Positions 1 through 7,916 of a stretch of 64,000 bases of DNA are shown in pieces (the stretch's first letter is position 1; the number at the start of each line of letters is the position of its first letter). The stretch is from Rahnella aceris (GTDB lineage: Bacteria; Pseudomonadota; Gammaproteobacteria; Enterobacterales; Enterobacteriaceae), in NCBI RefSeq assembly GCF_011684115.1, contig NZ_JAADJV010000001.1:558001-622000 (forward strand), in the 5' to 3' direction. Under the pieces are notes generated by a model that had not been told where the DNA came from, searched no databases, and was given only the letters and a program-made list of their open reading frames with translations. The position numbers were made by a program, and so were the translations under genes.

Positions 1-1
1 T

Positions 2-334
2 GAAAACGTACAGACTGACGAAGAGCTGGATGCGTTTATCCGTGAACATGCGGAAACGGCTTTCCATCCGTCATGCACCTGTAAAATGGGCACGGATGAG
101 ATGGCGGTGGTAGACGGAGAAGGGCGGGTTCACGGTATGGAAGGGCTGCGCGTGGTTGATGCCTCCATCATGCCGCAGATCATTACCGGTAACCTGAATG
201 CGACAACTATTATGATCGCCGAAAAAATTGCCGATAAAATCCGTGGCCGCCAGCCATTACCGCGCAGTACGGCGGCGTATTACACCGCGGGCGACGCACC
301 GGTTCGCACGCAGCCGCTGAAGAAATCTGCCTGA
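2..334 (+). CDS. betA: Choline dehydrogenase BetA, C-terminal part
   Basis: Only the last 110 codons are inside the window; the gene enters from the left edge. BetA is a membrane-associated FAD enzyme of the glucose-methanol-choline (GMC) oxidoreductase family that oxidises choline to betaine aldehyde for osmoprotection. The visible part carries the GMC C-terminal signature: HPSCTCKMG followed by the segment [11 protein letters not shown] and the closing [18 protein letters not shown], which bears the catalytic His region and closes the FAD site. The match to choline dehydrogenase is close over the whole visible part. betI and betB would be expected further to the left. A strong terminator follows. 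Confidence 0.93.
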   Translation, partial: ENVQTDEELDAFIREHAETAFHPSCTCKMGTDEMAVVDGEGRVHGMEGLRVVDASIMPQIITGNLNATTIMIAEKIADKIRGRQPLPRSTAAYYTAGDAPVRTQPLKKSA

Positions 335-360
335 TAAATTGGCTGTAAAATCTGTGTTAA

Positions 361-393
361 AAAGAGATATTCTCAGGAATATCTCTTTTTTTT
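361..393 (+). terminator. Rho-independent terminator after betA
   Basis: AAAGAGATATTC and its complement GAATATCTCTTT are separated by a four-base loop and followed directly by a run of T. It ends the bet transcript. Confidence 0.9.
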
Positions 394-424
394 GGCTTTC
401 AGAAAACAGGCAGGGCATTCACTC

Positions 425-883
425 ATGACGGAATCATCATCGCTTCACTGGCAGGATTATCATCACAGTGAACTGAACGCGGCGCAGCTTTACGCCATTC
501 TTGCACTGCGAAGTGAAGTATTTGTGGTGGAACAAACCTGTGTTTATCAGGATATCGACGGACAGGATCTGACCGGCGAAAACCGTCATATCGTCGCCTG
601 GCTGGATGGCAAGATTGCTGCCTACGCGCGTATTCTGTGTTTTGAAGATGACGTGGCAATCGGACGGGTGATTGTCGCGCCCTCTGCACGCGGCCTGAAA
701 CTGGGTTATCAGCTGATGGAACAGGCACTGGCTGCCTGCCAGAAACACTGGCCGGGTGCGCGCGTCGCGATTTCCGCACAGGCGCATTTGCAGGGATTCT
801 ATGGCAGGCTGGGGTTTGTGGCGTATACCGAAATTTATGACGAAGATGGGATACCGCATGTGGGGATGGAGTTGAATTCCTGA
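425..883 (+). CDS. elaA: ElaA-like GNAT family N-acetyltransferase
   Basis: A 152-residue single-domain GNAT acetyltransferase. The order of motifs follows E. coli ElaA: a start with LHWQDYHHSEL, then LRSEVFVVEQ, YQDIDGQDLTGENRH, the acetyl-CoA-binding segment IGRVIVAPSARGLKLGYQLM, and AQAHLQGFYGRLGF. The substrate of this family is not firmly known. An upstream in-frame TTG at 392 lies in the preceding terminator, so the ATG at 425 is preferred although its ribosome site (AGGG) is weak. It stands alone between betA and a convergent LysR gene, so it probably has its own promoter in the 30-60 bases after the betA terminator. Confidence 0.85.
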   Translation: MTESSSLHWQDYHHSELNAAQLYAILALRSEVFVVEQTCVYQDIDGQDLTGENRHIVAWLDGKIAAYARILCFEDDVAIGRVIVAPSARGLKLGYQLMEQALAACQKHWPGARVAISAQAHLQGFYGRLGFVAYTEIYDEDGIPHVGMELNS

Positions 884-919
884 TATTGGGCGAAGCGCAA
901 GCTTCAGCATTGTTTTTGT

Positions 920-1048
920 CATTAATACCCCACCCCCAACCCTCCCCTTCGCAGGGGAGGGAGCCGATCGAGCCCTTTGCATGGGATATCGCCGATCGGG
1001 TTTTACTCCTCCCCCTGCGAAGGGGGAGGCGGGGAGGGGGTATTAATG
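920..1048. repeat. C-rich palindromic intergenic repeat (paired form)
   Basis: A 129-bp imperfect inverted repeat filling the gap between two convergent genes. Both ends start with CATTAATACCCC when read inward. Each arm contains its own small palindrome with the core CTCCCC-TTCGCAG-GGGGAG, and GCCGATCG occurs near the inner ends of both arms. Related cores occur at 20875-20901 and 32743-32822. No open reading frame of its own is evident. It looks like a non-autonomous REP/BIME-like element. Confidence 0.8.
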
Positions 1049-1070
1049 GCAACTCAGAAGACGGATATGT

Positions 1071-2003
1071 TTACCTTTCCCAGTACGGCGGACTGCCAAA
1101 TTTCTCCAGCAGAAAATCAATCACAGCCCTGACTTTGATCGACGGGCGGCGGCTGTTCGGATACAGCGCGCTGATGGTTTGCGGCTCCGGTGACGTCGAT
1201 ACCTGATAATTTTCCAGTACGCTGACCAGCCGACCGTCGCGCAGGGCATCGCCAATCAGCCAGGTGGGGAACACCACCAGCCCCATGCCGTCGATCCCGG
1301 CCTGCGTCAGGGTTTCCGCATTATTGCTGGTCAGTAATCCCCGCAGGGTCATCGAATGCCATTCCTGTTCCGGCTGACGAAAGTACCAGCGTTGCGGACC
1401 GGCAAATCCTTTGAACACCAGGCAACTGTGACTGGCTAAATCCTCCGGTGTTTCCGGCTTTCCTGCGCGGGCCAGATAAGCAGGGCTGGCGGCAAGGCGA
1501 AAATTCTGGTGGCCGAGCGTGCGCGCCTGCAGGGTGGAGTCCGCCATCACGCCAATACGGATGAGCAAGTCAACGCTGTCCTGCAACGGGTCGATAAAAT
1601 CGTCGGTCTGCATCAGCTCGATATTCAGGCGCGGATAACGTGTACTCAGCTCATGCAACCACGGCGCAAGATGGCGCTGACCAAAAACTACCGGCGCATT
1701 GATGCGCACCAGTCCGCCGGGTTCGCTGTCCTGCTCCTGCAAATCCAGCGTGGCGAGATCCAGCTGTGCCAGCACCTGTCGCGCATGTCCGGCGAGCAGT
1801 TTGCCGGATTCTGTCGGGCTGACGGCGCGTGTGTTGCGATACAGCAGTTGCGTCTGTAATGCCTGTTCAAGCTGGGAAATCACCCGCGATACGGTTGACG
1901 GCGACATCGCCTCACGCCGCGCCACCTCAGAGAAACTGCCCTGATCCAGTACCGCGACATACAGCCGTAATGCCTGAATATTGATCTGATTAAAACCTTT
2001 CAT
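1071..2003 (-). CDS. LysR-family transcriptional regulator
   Basis: A 310-residue LysR regulator. The N-terminal winged helix-turn-helix lies in the first 60 residues (ALRLYVAVLDQGSFSEVARR, then SPSTVSRVISQLEQAL), followed by the periplasmic-binding-type effector domain (VRINAPVVFGQRHLAPWL, later GIDGMGLVVFPTWL). The ATG at 2003 is chosen because the HTH then sits at its usual distance from the N-terminus; the frame is open further upstream but that part has no family match. It is divergent from a pair of DUF606 membrane proteins, the usual arrangement for a LysR protein and its target, so it likely controls them. The effector is unknown. Confidence 0.88.
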   Translation of the reverse strand: MKGFNQINIQALRLYVAVLDQGSFSEVARREAMSPSTVSRVISQLEQALQTQLLYRNTRAVSPTESGKLLAGHARQVLAQLDLATLDLQEQDSEPGGLVRINAPVVFGQRHLAPWLHELSTRYPRLNIELMQTDDFIDPLQDSVDLLIRIGVMADSTLQARTLGHQNFRLAASPAYLARAGKPETPEDLASHSCLVFKGFAGPQRWYFRQPEQEWHSMTLRGLLTSNNAETLTQAGIDGMGLVVFPTWLIGDALRDGRLVSVLENYQVSTSPEPQTISALYPNSRRPSIKVRAVIDFLLEKFGSPPYWER

Positions 2004-2104
2004 CTGTGCGTATCCCGCAAAGGTATTTTCCTGATTGTGCTGTTTTTCGCATAGTTCTGTCACGTTATAGTCGCCGCTTCGAAAAAACAGAAAGCAGGGC
2101 AATG

Positions 2105-2539
2105 ATGAATCTGATGTTAATTCCGCTGGTCGTTCTGGCGGGGATGGGGCTTTCACTGGAGGCCGGGCTGATTGGTCCGCTGGGAACGGAGGTTGGCCAT
2201 CTGTGGGCCACGCTGAGTATTTTTGGTGTGGGTGCGGTGCTCACCGGCCTGCTGGTGCTGTTTTTCAGCCCGCGTAATGCGCCGTCATTCAATGAACAAC
2301 CGGGCTGGACATTGCTGGGTGGCGTGCTCGGCCCGGTCTATGTCGTGGTGCTGACGCTCGCGACGCCGGTCATTGGTATCGGCATGACCATGATTGCGAT
2401 TTTGTCAGGGCAGGTGGCGAAAAGCGTGCTGATCGACCATTACGGCTGGTTTGGTACACCGCACAAGAAAGTCGGCGGCGAACGCCTGCTGGCGCTGCTG
2501 TTTATCGTTGCTGCACTTGTTTTGATTGCCTGGGACTGA
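2105..2539 (+). CDS. DMT-superfamily small membrane protein, DUF606/YdcZ family (first of pair)
   Basis: A 144-residue hydrophobic protein with about four to five membrane segments, beginning MLIPLVVLAGMGLSLEAGL and ending FIVAALVLIAWD. The pattern of an early GLSLEAGLIGPLGTEVG motif and a later GGVLGPVYVVVL motif is that of the DUF606 (YdcZ) branch of the drug/metabolite transporter superfamily, whose members often occur as tandem half-size genes. Two adjacent ATG codons exist (2102, 2105); AGGG at 2096-2099 fits 2105 best. It is separated by 3 bases from the next gene and divergent from the LysR gene. Its substrate is unknown. Confidence 0.82.
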   Translation: MNLMLIPLVVLAGMGLSLEAGLIGPLGTEVGHLWATLSIFGVGAVLTGLLVLFFSPRNAPSFNEQPGWTLLGGVLGPVYVVVLTLATPVIGIGMTMIAILSGQVAKSVLIDHYGWFGTPHKKVGGERLLALLFIVAALVLIAWD

Positions 2540-2542
2540 ACC

Positions 2543-2995
2543 ATGACTGAACTGATGATGATAATACTGGCCATTGTAGCCGGTGCCGCGCTGAGTATGC
2601 AGGCGGCGGTGAACGGGCAGTTAGGCGGGAAAGTGGGCGTACTGAAAAGCGCATTCCTGACGTTCAGCGTCGGGGCTGCCATTACCGCAGTGCTGGTGCT
2701 GTTTTTGCAAACACCACAGCCGCAAACTTTGCTCACCGTACCGAAGTGGCAACTCGCGGGCGCATTATTTGGCGTGCCTTACATCATTGTGATGGTGACA
2801 GCGGTACCCCGTGTCGGAACGGCGGTGGCAACTGTCGCGGTAATCCTCGGACAACTGGCAATGGGTATGCTGATTGATAATTTCGGCTGGCTGGATAATC
2901 CGCAGATCGCGCTGTCATGGCACCGGATTGCGGCTATTCCCTGCCTGATCATCGCACTGGCACTCATTTATCGCAGCAACCGGAAAGCAGAGTGA
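2543..2995 (+). CDS. DMT-superfamily small membrane protein, DUF606/YdcZ family (second of pair)
   Basis: A 150-residue membrane protein homologous to its upstream neighbour. It shows the same layout: LSMQAAVNGQLGGKVG near the N-terminus, GALFGVPYIIVMVTAVPRVG in the middle, GQLAMGMLIDNFGWL, and a last hydrophobic helix before RSNRKAE. The two neighbours probably fold as opposed-topology halves of one transporter, as is typical of dual-topology small DMT proteins; this is inference. It is translated just downstream of its partner, so they form an operon. Confidence 0.83.
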   Translation: MTELMMIILAIVAGAALSMQAAVNGQLGGKVGVLKSAFLTFSVGAAITAVLVLFLQTPQPQTLLTVPKWQLAGALFGVPYIIVMVTAVPRVGTAVATVAVILGQLAMGMLIDNFGWLDNPQIALSWHRIAAIPCLIIALALIYRSNRKAE

Positions 2996-3022
2996 TTTCC
3001 TGACAGAGAGCAGACCCGCGCT

Positions 3023-3481
3023 TTATTGCAGGCGCGGGTCAAACATCATGGGCTCGCGTTCTACTGAACTCAGTAAATCGGCAAAAGCCGGGTGTAGCGG
3101 ATTAAGTAATACGTTGTATTCCGACGGCACAATCACTGACGGCACTTTCAGCCCGACATATTCACCTTCTGCAAGCCAGACGTCACCCTGACGTTGAGTG
3201 CTGTCAGGCACTGATGCGCTTCGCCAGTCGGCGGCAAGCTCTGAAACTTCCAGCGTATCCAGCAGTTCCTCTGGCACCTCAATACTCAGCAAGGTATAGG
3301 AACGCATCAACATGCTGTTTTGCAAATGCACCAGAATTTCCAGGATAGCCAGTGAGATGCTGGTGGTGACATAGACGACCGGCCTGCCTGGCGGATTCCA
3401 GCGACCGCCATAAAGTTGCGCGCCGGCTCCCGACCAGGCTGTCGCCAGATGGCGGGTCTGCACGATACGAAACAGCTTCAA
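3023..3481 (-). CDS. RES-domain toxin of a type II toxin-antitoxin pair
   Basis: A 152-residue RES domain protein. The family is named for conserved Arg, Glu and Ser, here visible as GGRWNPPG (Arg27), AILEILVH (Glu48) and the PSVIVPSEYNVLLNP block (Ser115). Characterised RES toxins consume cellular NAD+ and their fold is related to ADP-ribosyltransferases. The start codon overlaps the stop of the upstream antitoxin gene by four bases (ATGA), so the two are translationally coupled. All three signature residues are present and the length is normal, so the toxin should be active. Confidence 0.88.
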   Translation of the reverse strand: MKLFRIVQTRHLATAWSGAGAQLYGGRWNPPGRPVVYVTTSISLAILEILVHLQNSMLMRSYTLLSIEVPEELLDTLEVSELAADWRSASVPDSTQRQGDVWLAEGEYVGLKVPSVIVPSEYNVLLNPLHPAFADLLSSVEREPMMFDPRLQ

Positions 3482-3939
3482 CTGAAAACACCGTGCTGGA
3501 GACGACCAATCAGGCGGCTGACTTCCACAGCACCCGCTTCAGAAGACAGCAGTTCCAGCGGACGTGAACCATCCAGTGCCGGAGCAGGGCGGGTGAACCA
3601 TTCGAGCGCCGAGACACGATCCCCTTCGAACAAATCAGTTGCGGCATCCACGATGCGAACCAGTCGCGCCACACGTTCACTCTCTTCACTTTTTAGCAAT
3701 CCGTTCCCGGCTTTACGCCGGGCATAGTTGCGTTCGTTAATGCCCATGATTTCCAGTAACACCATTTTTGGCCATCCCAGCTCAGTATTAAGACGGCTGA
3801 TACTATCAACCGGAAATCCCTTTTGTATGGCATTTATCAAACTGATTCCGCTGCTTGCGGGAAGGCCCGCAGATTGCCAAAGCGGCGTTGCAGAATCTTG
3901 CACAGAGCTGGAAGACAGCCCGGTAATTTTTGAATTCAT
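3478..3939 (-). CDS. Xre/MbcA/ParS-type antitoxin (DUF2384)
   Basis: A 153-residue antitoxin partner of the RES toxin. The central part (SISRLNTELGWPKMVLLEIMGINERNYARRK, split here into motifs LNTELGWP and MGINERNYARR) resembles the Xre-like HTH of this family. The C-terminal 55 residues (ATDLFEGDRVSALEWF, PLELLSSEAG, VSRLIGRLQHG) form the toxin-binding DUF2384 domain. The ATG at 3939 has GGAGG eight bases upstream; an in-frame ATG at 3969 lies inside the operator palindrome and overlaps the promoter, so it is rejected. Antitoxin first, toxin second, with a 4-base overlap, is the standard order. Confidence 0.87.
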   Translation of the reverse strand: MNSKITGLSSSSVQDSATPLWQSAGLPASSGISLINAIQKGFPVDSISRLNTELGWPKMVLLEIMGINERNYARRKAGNGLLKSEESERVARLVRIVDAATDLFEGDRVSALEWFTRPAPALDGSRPLELLSSEAGAVEVSRLIGRLQHGVFS

Positions 3940-3956
3940 GATGTGTGCCTCCGCAC

Positions 3957-3991
3957 CGTTATTTGTCATGATTATAGCATGACAAATAACG
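3957..3991. promoter_or_regulatory. Perfect 14-bp inverted repeat, predicted antitoxin operator
   Basis: CGTTATTTGTCATG (3957-3970) and its exact complement CATGACAAATAACG (3978-3991) flank a 7-base spacer. On the minus strand the spacer region contains TATAAT. It lies just upstream of the antitoxin ribosome site. Autorepression through such a repeat is usual for Xre-type antitoxins; binding here is inferred. Confidence 0.8.
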
Positions 3992-4000
3992 AATGGTCAT
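3971..4000 (-). promoter_or_regulatory. Candidate promoter of the toxin-antitoxin operon
   Basis: On the minus strand a consensus TATAAT (3971-3976) is preceded at 18 bases by ATGACC (3995-4000), a 4/6 match to a -35 box. The -10 box sits in the middle of the operator, so repressor binding would block RNA polymerase. Confidence 0.6.
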
Positions 4001-4060
4001 TTTATCAACGATAACTTTTTGCATCAGTCCGTACTGAATAAAAGCGCACGGAAAGATAAA

Positions 4061-4076
4061 TGTGATGAATGTCACA
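4061..4076. promoter_or_regulatory. CRP site upstream of tsx
   Basis: TGTGA-TGAATG-TCACA has both half sites in full consensus. Its centre (4068.5) lies 71.5 bases upstream of the start predicted from the promoter at 4105-4133, a class I activation position. tsx of E. coli is known to be CRP-dependent. Confidence 0.82.
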
Positions 4077-4104
4077 TTGGGGATGTATCGGAATGAAACA
4101 GAAA

Positions 4105-4133
4105 TTGACAAACCTTGACCAAATCTATTTATT
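4105..4133 (+). promoter_or_regulatory. Candidate tsx promoter
   Basis: A consensus -35 TTGACA (4105-4110) is followed after 17 bases by TTTATT (4128-4133), a 4/6 match to the -10 box. The leader to the tsx start is about 150 bases. The rest of 3992-4289 holds this promoter, the CRP site and leader, with no gene. Confidence 0.55.
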
Positions 4134-4289
4134 AGCTAAGAAAAGTCGACTCTTGTAGGAAGTAACTGGTAATTGCAGGTTTTTTGCACTATGTGCAGCA
4201 ATCGGTTGCGGATCACAGTTTTAGGGTTTGTTTTATGCAACGTCTGAAAGTGGCAAGGCGTTGTTCCACCCCCCGCTTCTGGTAAAAAT

Positions 4290-5177
4290 ATGAAAAATAA
4301 AATTATTGCAGCAGGCGCTTTGATGGCTTTGTCCTACAGCGCGACCGTGCTCGCTGATGATAGCAAGGGCGAATTTGTTTCTGACTGGTGGCACCAAAGT
4401 GTCAACGTTGTAGGTAGCGCCGATACCCGTTTCGGGCCTACGCTGCGTAACGATGTTTACCTTGAATATGAAGCGTTTGCGCACAAAGACTGGTTTGATT
4501 TCTACGGTTATATCGATATTCCTAAAACCTTCGGCGCCGGTAATGGTAATGACACCGGTATCTGGGATAAAAACGGTTCTCCGCTGTTTATGGAAATCGA
4601 ACCGCGTTTCTCTATTGATAAGCTGACCGGTACTGATCTGAGCTTCGGTCCGTTCAAAGAATGGTACTTCGCGAACAACTATATCTACGACATGGGTCCG
4701 GATAGCGATAACCGTCAAAATACCTGGTACATGGGGCTGGGCACCGACATCGACACCGGTTTGCCGATGAGCCTGTCTCTGAACGTGTATGCGAAATACC
4801 AGTGGGAAAACTACGGCGCAGCGAACGAAAACAGCTGGGACGGTTACCGTTTCAAAGTGAAATATTTCGTTCCTCTGACGCAACTGTGGGGTGGCAACCT
4901 GAGCTATATCGGGTTCACCAACTTCGACTGGGGCTCCTCACTGGGTGATGACGATTTCCGTGATCTGAACGGCAACAAAGCGCGTTCTAACAACTCTATC
5001 GCCTCCAGCCATATCCTGTCGCTGAACTACACACACTGGCATTACTCGTTCGTGGCGCGTTACTTCCACAACGGCGGCCAGTGGGCTGACGGCGCTGAAC
5101 TGAACTTCGGTAACGGTAACTTCGATGTGAAGTCCACCGGCTGGGGTTACTACGGCGTGATTGGCTACAACTTCTGA
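4290..5177 (+). CDS. tsx: Nucleoside-specific outer-membrane channel Tsx
   Basis: A 295-residue outer-membrane beta-barrel that lets nucleosides and deoxynucleosides diffuse across the outer membrane; also a phage and colicin K receptor in E. coli. The first 22 residues are a signal peptide ending ATVLA before DDSKG. Tsx-specific motifs run throughout: [72 protein letters not shown] and the terminal GYNF with its final Phe. Length equals the E. coli protein. It is a single-gene unit with a CRP site and its own terminator, which fits a catabolite-controlled scavenging gene, as is cdd further along. Confidence 0.97.
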   Translation: MKNKIIAAGALMALSYSATVLADDSKGEFVSDWWHQSVNVVGSADTRFGPTLRNDVYLEYEAFAHKDWFDFYGYIDIPKTFGAGNGNDTGIWDKNGSPLFMEIEPRFSIDKLTGTDLSFGPFKEWYFANNYIYDMGPDSDNRQNTWYMGLGTDIDTGLPMSLSLNVYAKYQWENYGAANENSWDGYRFKVKYFVPLTQLWGGNLSYIGFTNFDWGSSLGDDDFRDLNGNKARSNNSIASSHILSLNYTHWHYSFVARYFHNGGQWADGAELNFGNGNFDVKSTGWGYYGVIGYNF

Positions 5178-5195
5178 TTTCAGCGGTTGTACGAC

Positions 5196-5225
5196 AAACC
5201 CGGCTCCGGCCGGGTTTTTTGTTTT
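5196..5225 (+). terminator. Terminator after tsx
   Basis: AAACCCGGC, a 4-base loop, then GCCGGGTTT followed by a run of T. Confidence 0.92.
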
Positions 5226-5363
5226 TGTTGCTTTCTGAAAAGTCGCACATCAGGCATTTTTTTTAGCTGTTGAGTGAAAAATGACCACAACTACAGGCGA
5301 TCCTGACGCGCTGTTGTGGCATAATGCGCGCCAAATCACATTTCCCAATTAAGAGCGAGCGTT

Positions 5364-6959
5364 GTGCTAAGTACTTACAACATCACCATGCAATTCGGCA
5401 GCAAGCCGTTATTTGAAAATATTAACGTGAAATTTGGCGGCGGTAACCGTTACGGCCTGATTGGCGCGAACGGTTGTGGCAAGTCCACTTTCATGAAGAT
5501 CCTCGGTGGCGACTTAGTGCCTTCTGGCGGTAACGTTGTGCTGGACCCGAACGAGCGTCTGGGTAAATTGCGCCAGGATCAGTTCGCCTTCGAACAGTTC
5601 AGTGTGCTGGACACCGTTATCATGGGCCACACCGAATTGTGGGAAGTGAAGGAAGAGCGCGACCGTATTTACGCGATGGCGGAAATGAGCGAAGAAGACG
5701 GCTACAAAGTGGCTGATCTGGAAGTCGCTTACGGCGAAATGGACGGCTACAGCGCAGAATCCCGTGCGGGTGAATTGCTGCTGGGCGTGGGGATCCCTGT
5801 CGAGCAACATTATGGCCCGATGAGCGAAATCGCCCCGGGCTTTAAACTGCGTGTTTTGCTGGCGCAGGCGCTGTTCTCCGATCCGGAAATCCTGCTGCTC
5901 GACGAACCGACGAACAACCTGGACATCGATACTATTCGCTGGCTGGAGCAGGTGCTGAACGAACGTAACAGCACCATGATCATCATTTCCCATGACCGTC
6001 ACTTCCTGAACATGGTGTGTACGCACATGGCGGATCTCGACTATGGCGAACTGCGTGTTTATCCGGGCAACTACGATGAATACATGACGGCGGCGACGCA
6101 GGCTCGTGAACTTCTCAGCGCCAATAACGCCAAGAAGAAAGCACAGATTGCTGAACTGCAATCGTTCGTCAGCCGCTTCAGCGCGAACGCCTCCAAATCT
6201 AAACAGGCGACTTCCCGTGCCCGTCAGATTGATAAAATTCAGCTTGATGAAATCAAAGCATCCAGCCGTCAGAACCCTTACATGCGCTTCGAGCAGGACA
6301 AGAAATTGTTCCGTAATGCGCTGGAAGTGGAAAAAATCACCAAAGGTTTCGACAACGGTCCGCTGTTTAAAAATCTCGGCCTGATGCTTGAAGTGGGCGA
6401 GAAAGTCGCGATTCTGGGTGCCAACGGTATCGGTAAATCAACGCTGCTGAAAACGCTGGTCGGTGAGCATGAACCGGAAAGCGGTTCAGTAAAATGGTCT
6501 GAAAACGCCAAGATCGGTTATTACGCGCAGGATCACGAATATGAATTCGATGACACCCTGAACGTGTTTGACTGGATGAGCCAGTGGAAATCCGAGAAAG
6601 ACGACGAGCAGGCCGTACGCGGTGTGTTAGGCCGTCTGCTGTTCGGTCAGGACGATATCAAGAAGAAAGTGAAAGTACTTTCCGGTGGTGAAAAAGGTCG
6701 TATGTTATTCGGGAAACTGATGATGCAACGTCCGAACATCCTGATTATGGATGAACCAACCAACCACCTTGATATGGAATCCATCGAGTCACTGAACATG
6801 GCGCTGGAAATGTATGAAGGTACGCTGATCTTCGTTTCCCACGACCGTGAGTTTGTCAGCTCGCTGGCAACCCGTATTCTGGAAATGACGCCGACCCGCG
6901 TGATTGATTTCTCGGGTAATTACGAAGATTATCTGCGTAGCCAGGGCATCAATAGTTAA
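5364..6959 (+). CDS. ybiT: ABC-F family ATPase YbiT
   Basis: A 531-residue ABC-F protein with two ATPase domains and no membrane segment; such proteins act on the ribosome. Walker A motifs are GANGCGKST (residues 34-42) and GANGIGKST (about 352-360); Walker B motifs are [11 protein letters not shown] and [11 protein letters not shown]. The linker between the domains holds [16 protein letters not shown] and [13 protein letters not shown], and the close match to E. coli YbiT covers the full length. Translation starts at a GTG (5364) after GAGCGAG; the E. coli homologue starts at the same point. Single gene, followed by an ERIC element and a terminator shared with moeB. Confidence 0.96.
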   Translation: MLSTYNITMQFGSKPLFENINVKFGGGNRYGLIGANGCGKSTFMKILGGDLVPSGGNVVLDPNERLGKLRQDQFAFEQFSVLDTVIMGHTELWEVKEERDRIYAMAEMSEEDGYKVADLEVAYGEMDGYSAESRAGELLLGVGIPVEQHYGPMSEIAPGFKLRVLLAQALFSDPEILLLDEPTNNLDIDTIRWLEQVLNERNSTMIIISHDRHFLNMVCTHMADLDYGELRVYPGNYDEYMTAATQARELLSANNAKKKAQIAELQSFVSRFSANASKSKQATSRARQIDKIQLDEIKASSRQNPYMRFEQDKKLFRNALEVEKITKGFDNGPLFKNLGLMLEVGEKVAILGANGIGKSTLLKTLVGEHEPESGSVKWSENAKIGYYAQDHEYEFDDTLNVFDWMSQWKSEKDDEQAVRGVLGRLLFGQDDIKKKVKVLSGGEKGRMLFGKLMMQRPNILIMDEPTNHLDMESIESLNMALEMYEGTLIFVSHDREFVSSLATRILEMTPTRVIDFSGNYEDYLRSQGINS

Positions 6960-6963
6960 TTCG

Positions 6964-7078
6964 CTGCATCCTTCACGTTGTCTCGGCGTTGGCTGCCTTT
7001 ACTCACCCCGGTCACTTACCGATGTAAGCTCCCGGGGATTCGTGCAGTTGCCGCCTTGATATAACGCGAATGATTATG
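6964..7078. repeat. ERIC element (intergenic repeat unit)
   Basis: The central palindrome CTCACCCCGGTCACTTAC / GTAAGCTCCCGGGGATTC, joined by CGAT, is the hallmark of ERIC, and the flanks TTGGCTGCC and TTGCCGCCTTGAT also match. It lies between the ybiT stop codon and the terminator. A second copy is at 48484-48600. Confidence 0.9.
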
Positions 7079-7107
7079 CGAATTGTTTTGGGTGTCATAA
7101 AAAATAG

Positions 7108-7134
7108 AAAACCGCCGATAAAGGCGGTTTTTTT
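7108..7134. terminator. Terminator between convergent ybiT and moeB
   Basis: AAACCGCC, a GATAAA loop, GGCGGTTT and a run of T on the plus strand; A residues before the left arm let it act on the minus strand too. Confidence 0.88.
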
Positions 7135-7152
7135 GTGTCTGAATTTACTGAT

Positions 7153-7914
7153 TCAACAATCCCCACACACTTCACAATGCGGGTCTTTCATCAGTTTCAT
7201 TTCGCGGAACTGCAACGTCATGGCGTCGAACATCAGCAGTTTTCCGCGCGGGGTTTCACCAAATTTTGTCAGCAGTTTGATGGTTTCCATCGCCTGCAAA
7301 CTGCCGATGGTGCCGACTAAAGGTGCCATTACACCGGCTTCCACACAGGTCAGGGCGTTTTCACCGAATAACCGGCTCAGGCAGCGGTAGCAGGGTTCCT
7401 GCGGCTGATAAGTGAACACGCTGAGCTGGCCTTCCATGCGGATGGCGGCCCCGGAAACCAGCGGTTTTTTCTGCGCGTAACATTCACCGTTCAGCTGATT
7501 GCGCGTGGTGACGTTGTCGGTGCAATCGACCACCACGTCGCAGGCGGCGATCAGGTCACGCAGCATGTCATCGCTGGCCTGTGCATTAATCTGATGAATG
7601 ACGATGTGCGGATTGATTGCCGCCAGCGCCATTGCGGCGGATTCCACTTTCGACATGCCGATCCGGGCGTCAGTATGCAGCGTCTGGCGTTGCAGGTTTG
7701 ACAGCGAGACCGTGTCGAAATCCAGTAGCGTTAACGTACCGGTGCCTGCCGCCGCCAGATATTGCGCAGCGGCACAGCCTAAACCGCCCAGTCCGACAAT
7801 CAGCGCATGACTGGCTTTCAGTTGTTCCTGGCCGTCAAAATCAAACCCTTTCAGAACGATCTGGCGGTTATAACGCAGGGTTTCAGCGTCCGTCAGTTCC
7901 GGCAGTTGAGGCAT
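7153..7914 (-). CDS. moeB: Molybdopterin-synthase adenylyltransferase MoeB
   Basis: A 253-residue E1-like enzyme that adenylates the C-terminal glycine of MoaD so it can be thiocarboxylated, a step of molybdopterin synthesis. It has the nucleotide-binding VGLGGLGCAAAQYL, the LLDFDTVSLSNLQRQ motif with the catalytic Arg/Gln, DCTDN, GAAIRMEGQ, and zinc-binding pairs CYRC and CEVC near the C-terminus. Start chosen at 7914: two bases downstream of the moeA stop, so the genes are one transcription unit. Length agrees with E. coli MoeB plus a few N-terminal residues. Confidence 0.96.
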   Translation of the reverse strand: MPQLPELTDAETLRYNRQIVLKGFDFDGQEQLKASHALIVGLGGLGCAAAQYLAAAGTGTLTLLDFDTVSLSNLQRQTLHTDARIGMSKVESAAMALAAINPHIVIHQINAQASDDMLRDLIAACDVVVDCTDNVTTRNQLNGECYAQKKPLVSGAAIRMEGQLSVFTYQPQEPCYRCLSRLFGENALTCVEAGVMAPLVGTIGSLQAMETIKLLTKFGETPRGKLLMFDAMTLQFREMKLMKDPHCEVCGDC

Positions 7915-7916
7915 AT

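Noticed and set aside
423..1052. Two long minus-strand frames over the elaA-like gene
   Set aside because: The plus-strand GNAT protein has family motifs over its whole length; the antisense frames include the palindromic repeat and look random.
3967..3969. Earlier ATG of the antitoxin
   Set aside because: It lies in the operator/promoter and lacks a ribosome site; the ATG at 3937-3939 has GGAGG at eight bases.
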